The notes beneath the pieces were generated by a model. It was not told the origin of the DNA, did no database searches, and saw nothing but the letters and a program-made list of their open reading frames with translations. Both the position numbers and the translations under genes were made by a program. 64,000 nt of DNA from Phycisphaerales bacterium. Lineage in GTDB: Bacteria > Planctomycetota > Phycisphaerae > Phycisphaerales > UBA1924. Shown one piece after another: positions 34,070 to 40,974 of this stretch; the first letter of the stretch is position 1; every line of letters starts with the position of its first letter. The stretch lies in contig DASPKU010000004.1 in NCBI GenBank assembly GCA_035627955.1, forward strand, positions 55,812 through 119,811, in the 5' to 3' direction.

Positions 34070-35245
34070 TCAGGCTCTCAGTTTGTCAAGACGCCGGATT
34101 GCTTCGGCAATGGTGTCGGGTTTCTTACAGAAAGCGAAGCGGACGAGGGGCTTGCCGAGGTCGGTGTTGTGGTAGAAGACGCTGGGCGGGATGGCGGCGA
34201 CGCCGACGTGCTCAATGAGGTGCTTGCAGAAGGCGCGGTCGTCGGCGAGGCCGAGGCGCTGCGAGACGGGCGTATGGTCGGCCATGAGGAAGTACGTCGC
34301 GTCGCTGGGGTAGACGGTGAGTCCGGCGCGGGTGAGGGCGGCGGAGAGCTGGTCGCGCATCTGGATGTAGAGCGTGCGGGTCTTCTCGATGGTGTCGCCG
34401 GGGTTGGAGATTGCGGCCGCGGCGCCGTGCTGGAGGGGGGTGGCGGTGCTGAAGGTGTTGAACTGGTGGCAGGCGCGGACGCAGGCGGTGAGGGGCTCTT
34501 GGGCGATGGCCCAGCCGACCTTCCAGCCGGTGAGGGAGAAGGTCTTGCCGATGCTGCTGAGGGTGATGGTGCGCTCGCGCATGCCGGGGAGAGTGGAGAG
34601 CGGGATGTGCGGGAGGGCGGGGTTGTAGGTGAGGTGCTCGTAGACCTCGTCGGTGATGGCGACCGCGTTGTGCTTGCGGCAGAGCTCGGCGATGAGCTCG
34701 AGCTCGGCGCGAGTGAACACCTTGCCGGTGGGGTTGTGGGGCGAGTTGACGATGATGGCGCGGGTGCGGGTGGTGAAGGCGCGGCGGAGTTCCTTCTCGT
34801 CGAAGTGGAAGCCGCTTGCATCTGGCCGGAGCGGGACGAAGCGGGGGTTAGCGCCGGCCATGGATGCACCGGCGGTGTAGAAGTCGAAGAAGGGTTCGAA
34901 GATGACGAGCTCGTCACCGGGGTTGAGCAGGCCCATGAGGGCGCAGATGATGGCTTCGGAGCAGCCGCTGGTGACGGTGACGCAGGCGTGCGGGTCGTAG
35001 TCGCCGTGGCCGCGCTGGGACCAGGAGCGGGCGATGGCCTCGTTGAGGGCGGGGACGCCCTGCATGCGGGCGTACTGGTTGTAGCCGTTGTCAATCGCGG
35101 CCTTGGCCGCGGCCTTCGCGAGCTCGGGCCCGTCGAAGTCGGGGAAGCCCTGCGAGAGGTTGACGGCGTTGTGGGCGAGGGCGAGGCGGGTCATCTCCGC
35201 GAAGATGGAGGAGCCAAAGGGGGCGAAGCGGGTGGCGGGGGTCAT
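34070..35245 (-). CDS. Class I/II pyridoxal-phosphate aminotransferase
   Basis: This 391-residue fold-type I aminotransferase resembles the kynurenine/methionine aminotransferase subgroup. Evidence is FGSSIFAEMTRLALAHNAVN with LSQGFPDFDGPELAKAAA, TSGCSEAIICALMGLLNPGD (cofactor phosphate), IIVNSPHNPTGKVFTRAELE, AITDEVYEHLTY, SSIGKTFSLTGWKVGWAIAQ (the Schiff-base Lys) and the late VRFAFCKKPDT Arg for the substrate carboxylate. It transfers amino groups between amino and keto acids; its exact substrates are uncertain. It might supply the transamination missing from the lys operon, but nothing except proximity suggests so. Confidence 0.88.
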   Translation of the reverse strand: MTPATRFAPFGSSIFAEMTRLALAHNAVNLSQGFPDFDGPELAKAAAKAAIDNGYNQYARMQGVPALNEAIARSWSQRGHGDYDPHACVTVTSGCSEAIICALMGLLNPGDELVIFEPFFDFYTAGASMAGANPRFVPLRPDASGFHFDEKELRRAFTTRTRAIIVNSPHNPTGKVFTRAELELIAELCRKHNAVAITDEVYEHLTYNPALPHIPLSTLPGMRERTITLSSIGKTFSLTGWKVGWAIAQEPLTACVRACHQFNTFSTATPLQHGAAAAISNPGDTIEKTRTLYIQMRDQLSAALTRAGLTVYPSDATYFLMADHTPVSQRLGLADDRAFCKHLIEHVGVAAIPPSVFYHNTDLGKPLVRFAFCKKPDTIAEAIRRLDKLRA

Positions 35246-35248
35246 GGG

Positions 35249-35315
35249 AGGTCGAAAGTCGTAAGTGGGAAGTCGGAAGTCGGAGCAAAGCGGAAAGCGG
35301 AAGGCGGAAAGCGGA
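35249..35315. repeat. Short tandem repeats AAGTCGG and GCGGAAA types
   Basis: Head-to-tail copies of AAGTCG(G/T) and then of AAAGCGGA(AGGCGGA) occupy the spacer between two minus-strand genes. This is one of three loci with heptamer-like short repeats in the window. Confidence 0.55.
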
Positions 35316-35330
35316 GATGCGTCGGAGCGC

Positions 35331-35672
35331 CTAGGGCGTGCCGACGCGCTCGGGGTCGGGGAAGTCGCGGTAGAGGCCGGACTTGAAGTCGGTGACCATG
35401 GAGTAGACGGCGCGGTGGAGGTGCTCGGTGTGGCCCTCGCGCGGGGCGACCATGGAGAAGGCGGCGTCGAGCTGCGTCAGGTCCCTGGTCCAGACGGTGA
35501 TGTTGAACTCGCCGAGGTTGTCGGGGCCGAAGCCGAACTTGCGGCGTGTGATGCGGAAGCCCTCGAGCTTGCCGGCGTCCTTGAGGTGGCCGAGGTAGGC
35601 GGTGACGTTGGCGCAGAACTCGAGGTCCTTGTGGGACTCGCGGAGGTTGCACCACATCTGGTAGTACTGCAT
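35331..35672 (-). CDS. DUF6614-like small protein
   Basis: This 113-residue protein starts MQYYQMWCNLRESHKDLEFC. It has the pattern of an alpha-beta ferredoxin-like fold (RITRRKFGFGPDNLGEFNIT, VWTRDLTQLDAAF, DFKSGLYRDFPDPERV). This fits my recollection of the DUF6614 family, which is uncharacterised. The upstream part of the frame (to 35726) is derived from the CACAGAG-type repeat and is unlikely to be translated. No ribosome site stands out. Confidence 0.65.
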   Translation of the reverse strand: MQYYQMWCNLRESHKDLEFCANVTAYLGHLKDAGKLEGFRITRRKFGFGPDNLGEFNITVWTRDLTQLDAAFSMVAPREGHTEHLHRAVYSMVTDFKSGLYRDFPDPERVGTP

Positions 35673-35699
35673 TCCCTGAGCGTAGCGGAAAGGCGGGGT

Positions 35700-35853
35700 T
35701 TGAACCACAGAGCACACAGAGGGCACAGAGGAAGGCTTTTGGATCGGAATGAAGAGAAAGAGGAGGGGGCGGAGTGGGAGCGGAGGTTGCGGAGAGGACC
35801 TTGAATGTGTTGCCGCTCACTCCGCACAATCCGCGAGCTCTGCGTTCTCTTCG
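35700..35853. repeat. Dispersed CACAGAG/GCGGAG repeat with opposing right arm
   Basis: The left part reads TTGAACCACAGAGCACACAG and AGGGCACAGAGG. The middle has GCGGAGTGGGAGCGGAGG and TTGCGGAGAGG. The right part is inverted: CACTCCGCACAATCCGCGAG and CTCTGCGTTCTCT. It lies in the divergent spacer between the DUF6614-like gene and purN. It belongs to the family seen at 42558, 43738 and 45452, which show the inverted arms more cleanly. Confidence 0.65.
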
Positions 35854-35874
35854 AGGGGGCGATACGCTGTGGGC

Positions 35875-36528
35875 GTGAGTGGTGAGCAGCGTCAACCTGG
35901 GTCCCCCACGGCTGCCGATGGGCGGGTGCCGCGGCTGTGCGTGATGATGTCGGGCGGGGGGCGGACGCTGCTGAACCTGCTGGCGCACATCCGGGCGGGG
36001 GAGCTGCGGGCGGAGATACCGCTGGTGATTTCGAGCCGCGAGGGGGCGGGGGTGGAGCGGGCCCGCGCCCAGGGGCTGAAGGTCGAGGTGGTGCCGGGGG
36101 TGATCGCCGCGGCGCGACTGGAGGAACTGCTGCGGGCCCACGGCGTCGATTGTGTGGTGCTCGCGGGGTACCTGCTGCTGGTGGACATCCCCGAGAGCTA
36201 CCGCGGCCGGGTGGTGAACATCCACCCGGCGCTGCTGCCCAAGTTTGGGGGGAAGGGGATGTACGGGCGGCGGGTGCACGAGGCGGTGATCGCCGCGGGG
36301 GAGAAGGAGTCGGGGTGCAGCGTGCACTTTGCCGACAGCGAGTATGACCGGGGGGCGGTGATCCTGCAGCGGCGGTGCACCGTCTACCCGGGGGACACGC
36401 CGGACACGCTGGCGGCACGGGTGTTCGAGCTGGAGCAGGAGGCGTACCCGGCGGCGTTGAAGATGCTGCTTGAGGGCGGCGGGATAGATGCCACCGGAGG
36501 GGGCGGTCCGGCGGATAGAACGGGGTGA
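35875..36528 (+). CDS. purN: Phosphoribosylglycinamide formyltransferase
   Basis: This GAR transformylase of about 217 residues moves a formyl group from 10-formyl-tetrahydrofolate to GAR in purine synthesis. The N-terminal phosphate loop is present as MMSGGGRTLLNLLAHI. The catalytic Asn and His lie in RVVNIHPALLPKFGGKGMYG, and the catalytic Asp in DSEYDRGAVILQ. The phosphate loop has GGGRT instead of the usual GSGTN, which is a noticeable variation. The start is uncertain: I prefer the GTG at 35875; another GTG at 35926 is possible, and frame further upstream runs through the dispersed repeat. Confidence 0.8.
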   Translation: MSGEQRQPGSPTAADGRVPRLCVMMSGGGRTLLNLLAHIRAGELRAEIPLVISSREGAGVERARAQGLKVEVVPGVIAAARLEELLRAHGVDCVVLAGYLLLVDIPESYRGRVVNIHPALLPKFGGKGMYGRRVHEAVIAAGEKESGCSVHFADSEYDRGAVILQRRCTVYPGDTPDTLAARVFELEQEAYPAALKMLLEGGGIDATGGGGPADRTG

Positions 36529-36552
36529 ACGCTTGGGGTGTGAGGGCGCGCG

Positions 36553-38121
36553 ATGAGCAGAAGGTGGTTGATCACTCTGGCGGTGGTGTGCGGCGTGAGC
36601 GCGGGGGCGCTGGCGCAGAACGATGTGCCGGTGCTGGATGCGCCGCCGTCGCCCAAAGCGAAGAAGCCGGGGGTCAGGACCGACCCGAAGGCGGTCGAGC
36701 CGGAAGAGAAGAGCGAGAAGCAGGAGGCCGCGGAACAGGCGTCCAGGCTGTCGCGCGAGTCGATCGCGGCGTTCCGCAAGGGTGAGTACGAGCAGGCGCA
36801 GGCGCTGCTGCTGGAGCAGCTGAAGCTGCAGCCGAAGAACTTCGTCGTGTTCTACAACCTGGCGTGCTGCCGGTGCCTGCTGGGAGACGCGGACGGGGGG
36901 CTCACGTACCTCACGAAGGCGATCGAGAACGGGTTCTGTGACCGGCGGCAGCTGGAGAGCGACCCGTCATTCGTCCCGCTGCGCGGGCTGGATGCGTACA
37001 AGCGGATCATCGAGAACTGGGGGGCGGTGCTGGAGGCCCGTCGCGATGCGAACCTCAAGGGCGCGGCCGAGCAGTTCAAGAAGGGGTACACGGAGTTCAT
37101 GGAGCCTTCGCTGCGGCTGGCGTTCCGCTGCGGGTTCGATGAGCGGGCGGGGGAGTCGGCGCGGAAGGAGCTGGCGCTGATCGCCCGGTGGGGCCACGAG
37201 GAGCTGCTGGAGGGAATCCTCGACGAGAAGCTGATGGAGAACGACCCCTGGGTGGTGGTGATCCTGCCGCACCGGGCGGACTACATGCGGTGGCTGGTGT
37301 CGATGTACGGGCCGGAGGCGGCCACCGGCAACAGCATGATCGGCGGGAGCTATGAGCACGACAGCAAGCGGCTGATCTCGATGGACCTGGGCAGCACGCT
37401 GCGGCACGAGTTCTTCCACGTGCTGCACTGGCGCGACATGACGCGCCGCGGACAGATGCACCCGATCTGGATCATGGAGGGGCTGTGCTCGCTGGTGGAG
37501 GACTATGACCTGGACGCCAGCGGGAAGCTGAAGCCCGCGGCCTCTTGGCGGACGAACACGGTCAAGCGGCTGGAGAAGACCGCGAAGGTGACGCCCATCG
37601 AGAAGCTCGCGGCCATGAAGCCGCTGCAGTTCAGCGGCGACCGGCCGCTGGCGCACTACGCGGAGGCGCGGACGTTCTTCATGTACCTGTACGAGCGGAA
37701 GAAGCTCAAGGCCTGGTACAAGGAGTACACCTCGACGTACAAGGAGGACCCCACGGGGGCGAAGGCCATCGAGACCGTGATGGGCAAGGACTTCAAGTGG
37801 ATCAACGCGGACTTCCGGAAGTGGGTGCGCGAGCTGGAGATGGTCCCCGAGCAGATCACGCGGGGGATGGCGAGCCTGGGGATGGAGCTGGAGAGCGGCA
37901 AGGCCGAGGGGCCGGTGGTGGTCGCGGTTGATCGGCGGCGGGGGGCGCCGGCGCTCAAGGTGGGCGATGTGGTGACCTCGATCGACCACAAGACGGTGCG
38001 CGACCTGGCGGAGCTGGTGCGTGTGCTGTCGACGTACCACGCGGGGACGACGGTGACGGTGGGGTACCGGCGCGGGAAGGTGTATGGGGAAGAGGTGGTG
38101 GAGCTGGTGGCGAAGGAGTGA
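36553..38121 (+). CDS. Exported TPR/gluzincin metalloprotease with C-terminal PDZ domain
   Basis: This 522-residue protein has a signal peptide (MSRRWLITLAVVCGVSAGAL, cleaved near AQ). A TPR-like region spans about 68-130 (FRKGEYEQAQALLLEQLKLQ, FYNLACCRCLLGDADGGL). A zinc-peptidase domain contains LRHEFFHVLHW, with HExxH at 285-289 and a likely third ligand Glu309 in WIMEGLCSLVEDY. A PDZ domain comes at about 435-515 (LKVGDVVTSIDHKTVRDLAE). It resembles DUF1570/peptidase-MA-like proteins. It is probably an envelope protease or chaperone. The following small gene overlaps its stop by 4 bp. Confidence 0.82.
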   Translation: MSRRWLITLAVVCGVSAGALAQNDVPVLDAPPSPKAKKPGVRTDPKAVEPEEKSEKQEAAEQASRLSRESIAAFRKGEYEQAQALLLEQLKLQPKNFVVFYNLACCRCLLGDADGGLTYLTKAIENGFCDRRQLESDPSFVPLRGLDAYKRIIENWGAVLEARRDANLKGAAEQFKKGYTEFMEPSLRLAFRCGFDERAGESARKELALIARWGHEELLEGILDEKLMENDPWVVVILPHRADYMRWLVSMYGPEAATGNSMIGGSYEHDSKRLISMDLGSTLRHEFFHVLHWRDMTRRGQMHPIWIMEGLCSLVEDYDLDASGKLKPAASWRTNTVKRLEKTAKVTPIEKLAAMKPLQFSGDRPLAHYAEARTFFMYLYERKKLKAWYKEYTSTYKEDPTGAKAIETVMGKDFKWINADFRKWVRELEMVPEQITRGMASLGMELESGKAEGPVVVAVDRRRGAPALKVGDVVTSIDHKTVRDLAELVRVLSTYHAGTTVTVGYRRGKVYGEEVVELVAKE

Positions 38122-38504
38122 GGGGATTGCTGCGCCGGCTGCTGGACTTCAGGGGGCGGCGGTACGCGGCGGAGCGGGCGGCGCTTGAGGCCGGGGCGGG
38201 ACCGCGAGAGGTTGCGGCATTCCTGCTGCGGTGGCGGTTGAACTGGGAGGATGGGAGCCGGGCTTCGCTGCGGCGGGATGTGGAGCATCTCATGCTGCTG
38301 GCGGAGAGGGCGTGCGCGCTTGGGCATGAGGGTGCCGGGCGTGAGCTGTTGGAGCTGTGCCGTGAGTATCTGGAAGTGCTCAATGATGACGGGGCGTTCC
38401 GGGCGGATGGGCGGATGATGAAGGTCGAGGCGGCCCGTCGCGCTGCAGAGTTGATCCGCGCGGTCGAGTTGGGTGCACGCAAGCTGGCCGAGGGGATGGG
38501 CTGA
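38118..38504 (+). CDS. Small helical hypothetical protein
   Basis: This 128-residue protein starts at a GTG overlapping the metalloprotease stop (GTGA), so it is probably translationally coupled. It is almost wholly helical and rich in Arg, Leu and Glu (RRLLDFRGRRYAAERAALEA, DVEHLMLLAERACALGHEGA, CREYLEVLNDDGAF). No family is recognised. A hairpin repeat (38517-38622) follows its stop. Confidence 0.65.
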   Translation: MRGLLRRLLDFRGRRYAAERAALEAGAGPREVAAFLLRWRLNWEDGSRASLRRDVEHLMLLAERACALGHEGAGRELLELCREYLEVLNDDGAFRADGRMMKVEAARRAAELIRAVELGARKLAEGMG

Positions 38505-38516
38505 CCGACAGCGGGC

Positions 38517-38622
38517 TCCTCCGCCCCCTTCGGGGCGGTTGCGCTGTGCGCCTGCGACCACGGGTTGCGGTTGCTGCGCAACCTTCACCCGTGGCAACAT
38601 TCAGCGGCCCCGATGGGGCCGA
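38517..38622 (-). repeat. Single copy of the hairpin repeat found in the 22.6-kb array, reversed
   Basis: Read on the minus strand, this segment has GGCCCCATCGGGGCC, then GAATGTTGCCACGGGTG, then GGTTGCGCAGCAACC nested inside an ACCCGTGG-closing stem, then CCGCCCCGAAGGGGGCGG. The order (GC hairpin, GTGTTGCCAC-type conserved segment, inner hairpin, CGCAAC..GTGG) matches one 92-bp unit at 22579-22981. It lies between convergent genes. Confidence 0.65.
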
Positions 38623-38650
38623 AGGCAGGAAGCCGCTGCGGGCGACGCGT

Positions 38651-39277
38651 TCAGCCGCCGCTCTGGAGCTTCTGGTACAGCTCGTCATCAATGCCGAGGT
38701 ATTCGCGCATGTGCTTGTCGTAGAGGGCGGAGTCTTCGTCCTTGGAGAGGTCCAGGCGCAGCTCGTTGATGACCTTGGTGCCCTGGGCGATCCAGGCGTC
38801 GAAGGTTTCCTTGGTGATGTGCTCGAAAATCCAGTTGCCCACGGGACCTTTGAAGGGTGGGCGCGCCATCCTGGTTCCGGGGCGGCCGGTGACGGGGTCG
38901 ATCATCTGGCCGGTGCCCGCGGCGACCTCCGGGCCCTTGGTGGCCACTTCGGGGACGGGGGCGTTGAGCTTGCGGAGGAGGTCGCCCATGGCCTTCTGCG
39001 GCATGCGGTCGCCGCGGGAGGCGGCGGACTTGAAGCCGGTGGTAAGGACCTCGACGGCGCGGGCGTGGTCGCCGGCGTTGATGAGGGCGTCGCCGGCGAG
39101 CTGGTAGGCCTTGCTCATGGCGGGGTTCTTGTCGATGCAGCGGAGGTAGGAGGTCGCGGCGTCGTTCCAGCGCTGGGCCTGGGCGTAGGCGTTGCCCAGG
39201 GAGTAGTGGGCCATGTCGTTGTCGGGGTCGGCCTGGACCATGTTCTCGAACTGGGCGATGCGCTGGTTGATGTCCAT
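38651..39277 (-). CDS. TPR protein fused to a YggX-like iron-trafficking domain
   Basis: This 208-residue protein has an N-terminal TPR region (MAHYSLGNAYAQAQRWNDAA, AMSKAYQLAGDALINAGDHA; about residues 1-85). A linker follows, then a C-terminal domain (about 135-206) that matches the Fe(2+)-trafficking protein YggX family: FKGPVGNWIFEHITKETFDA, WIAQGTKVINELRLDLSK, MREYLGID. YggX supports Fe-S cluster maintenance and oxidative-stress resistance. The usual N-terminal Cys of stand-alone YggX is not evident, so iron binding could differ. It is divergent from the small Cys protein at 39321. Confidence 0.8.
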   Translation of the reverse strand: MDINQRIAQFENMVQADPDNDMAHYSLGNAYAQAQRWNDAATSYLRCIDKNPAMSKAYQLAGDALINAGDHARAVEVLTTGFKSAASRGDRMPQKAMGDLLRKLNAPVPEVATKGPEVAAGTGQMIDPVTGRPGTRMARPPFKGPVGNWIFEHITKETFDAWIAQGTKVINELRLDLSKDEDSALYDKHMREYLGIDDELYQKLQSGG

Positions 39278-39320
39278 GGTTCACTGTAGGATGCGCTGGG
39301 TTGAACCACGGGGAGGCTGC

Positions 39321-39518
39321 ATGGCCAAGTGCATCAACGGGAAGTACGTGAAGGGGCTGGCGCCGGGACCGGCCAACCACCAGTTCTGCACGGTGCACAA
39401 GCACATTGTGAACATCACGACCAAGGAGGTCGTGGTTGAGGCGTCGGCGCCCGCGGCCAAGCAGGCCGCGGCGAAGTACGCGGCGTCGAGCGCGAAGGCG
39501 GGCCCGGCCGGTCGGTAG
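39321..39518 (+). CDS. Small Cys/His-containing protein
   Basis: This 65-residue protein has an excellent ribosome site (GGGGAGG 4 nt before ATG). It starts MAKCINGKYVKGLAPGPANH and continues QFCTVHKHIVN. Cys4, Cys23 and two His residues could bind one metal or form a disulfide. The Ala/Lys-rich tail (AAKQAAAKYAASSAKAG) looks disordered. No family is recognised. It is divergent from the TPR-YggX gene and upstream of two small membrane-protein genes. Confidence 0.6.
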   Translation: MAKCINGKYVKGLAPGPANHQFCTVHKHIVNITTKEVVVEASAPAAKQAAAKYAASSAKAGPAGR

Positions 39519-39523
39519 CGGGG

Positions 39524-40189
39524 GTGGTTATGGCGGGCGCACGCGGACGCTGGTTGCGGCGCGGGGTTGCGGGCCTGCTGCTCGGCGCGGCGACCACGGT
39601 GCTGGTTTCGTGGAGCCTCGCGGCGTGGGGGAAGCTCGAGAAGAGCGAGTTCCGCCGGCCGCCCGAGAGGGCCGTCACGGCGGCGCGGGTGCGCGTGCCC
39701 GAGGCTTGGACGGTGCGGACGTGGCTGGAGTCTTGGGGCTTCGGCGTTGACCACCAGCTCATCAGCGAGTGCGTGTGGATGGGTTCGACGCTGGGCATGA
39801 TGAGCGGCATGGGGCCGCAGCGGACGATGCTCCGGGCGGGCATGGGGTGGCCACTCCTGGCGATGGAGTATTCGGATGTGGACGACACCAACCGCGCGGC
39901 GGTCGGGACGGGCGTGAAGAGCTGGTGGGAGCTGGGCGTGCCGCTGCCGGCAAAGTACGTAGGGACCGGAAAGTTCTGGAGGAGCGATCGGCGGCTGCCG
40001 CTGCGGCCCCTGTGGCCGGGGTTTGCGGTGGACACGCTGGTGTACGCGTGCCTGTGGGCGGGCGTGCTCGGCGTGGGCGGGGCGTGGGTGCGTCGGCGGC
40101 GGGTGAAGCGGGGGGTGTGCGCCGAGTGCTGCTACCCCGTGGTTGGCGGGGTGTGCCCGGAGTGCGGGCGCGGGGGCCGTGCACCGTGA
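39524..40189 (+). CDS. Membrane protein with C-terminal zinc ribbon
   Basis: A protein of 221 residues (start GTG 39524, or ATG 39530) has an N-terminal membrane segment (GVAGLLLGAATTVLVSWSLA), a soluble middle and a second membrane segment (VDTLVYACLWAGVLGVGGAW). The basic tail ends in a four-Cys zinc ribbon (CAECCYPVVGGVCPECG). Such proteins are common but uncharacterised in Planctomycetota. The next gene begins inside its stop codon (GTGA) and has the same layout, so this is a co-translated pair of related proteins. Confidence 0.7.
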   Translation: MVMAGARGRWLRRGVAGLLLGAATTVLVSWSLAAWGKLEKSEFRRPPERAVTAARVRVPEAWTVRTWLESWGFGVDHQLISECVWMGSTLGMMSGMGPQRTMLRAGMGWPLLAMEYSDVDDTNRAAVGTGVKSWWELGVPLPAKYVGTGKFWRSDRRLPLRPLWPGFAVDTLVYACLWAGVLGVGGAWVRRRRVKRGVCAECCYPVVGGVCPECGRGGRAP

Positions 40190-40965
40190 GCAGTGCTCTC
40201 TCAACCATGACGCGGCGGGCGCGGCGGCTCGTCCTCGCGGTGCGGATGGCGTGCGTGGTCGCGCTGGCGGTGCTCATCACGTTCGCGGTGTCGGTGCTGT
40301 GCTCGCTGCGCGATCCGGCGACGTTCAGCTGGACCAGCGAGATGGTGAACGGTCAGCCGGTGCTGCGGGGCTGGCTGTGGGCGTCGCCGCAGACGCAGGA
40401 GCTCCGCAGGCCGACCTCGTACACCTACGTCGATGAACTCGGGTACTCCATCGATGTTGTCACGCATTACACACCGCTCGCGCCGCTGCTGCCGGCGAAC
40501 GTGCCGGGCGGGGTGCGCGGGTACTCGCAGACGCGGTACCGCGCGGGGTTCCCGGCGCGAGCGTTCGAGGCGCGGAACGATGTGCAGGGACCGCTGCCCG
40601 GCGCGACCGTGAAGTTGGGGCGGTTCACCTACCGCGGGATGTGGCAGGGGCTGACCTATCAGCTGCCGGGGTCGATCATCGTCGCCAACGTACCGGTGCG
40701 CCCGTGGTGGCCGGGGTTCCTGTTCAACGTGTTCTTCTACGGGGCGGTGATCATGGCGGTCACGGCCCCGTTCATCGGTGCGAGGGCACGCCGGCGGGGT
40801 CGGCTGGGGCAGTGCACGGCGTGCGGGTACCGCCTCGAGGGGCTCGCGCGATGCCCTGAATGCGGGGCCGAGGCATTGCCCGGGACGGATGGCGGGCTCC
40901 AGCCCACGGCGGCCACCGGTGCCAGTGCGGGTTCTCCGGGCCACAACTCCCCCACTGTCACCTAA
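40186..40965 (+). CDS. Membrane protein with C-terminal zinc ribbon, paralogue of its neighbour
   Basis: I place the start at GTG 40186, which overlaps the previous stop; ATG 40207 is an alternative. The 259-residue protein has an N-terminal membrane helix (LVLAVRMACVVALAVLITFA), a soluble domain of about 150 residues and a second helix (FLFNVFFYGAVIMAVTAPFI). A zinc ribbon with CTACGYRLEGLARCPECG and a disordered Gly/Ala tail follow. The layout repeats that of the gene before it, which suggests duplication. Function is unknown. Confidence 0.7.
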   Translation: MSSALSTMTRRARRLVLAVRMACVVALAVLITFAVSVLCSLRDPATFSWTSEMVNGQPVLRGWLWASPQTQELRRPTSYTYVDELGYSIDVVTHYTPLAPLLPANVPGGVRGYSQTRYRAGFPARAFEARNDVQGPLPGATVKLGRFTYRGMWQGLTYQLPGSIIVANVPVRPWWPGFLFNVFFYGAVIMAVTAPFIGARARRRGRLGQCTACGYRLEGLARCPECGAEALPGTDGGLQPTAATGASAGSPGHNSPTVT

Positions 40966-40974
40966 ACTCCGGGC

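Noticed and set aside
34070..35245. Identification of this aminotransferase as LysJ
   Set aside because: It belongs to the kynurenine/methionine aminotransferase-like group and lies about 7 kb from the lys operon, so proximity alone does not support it.
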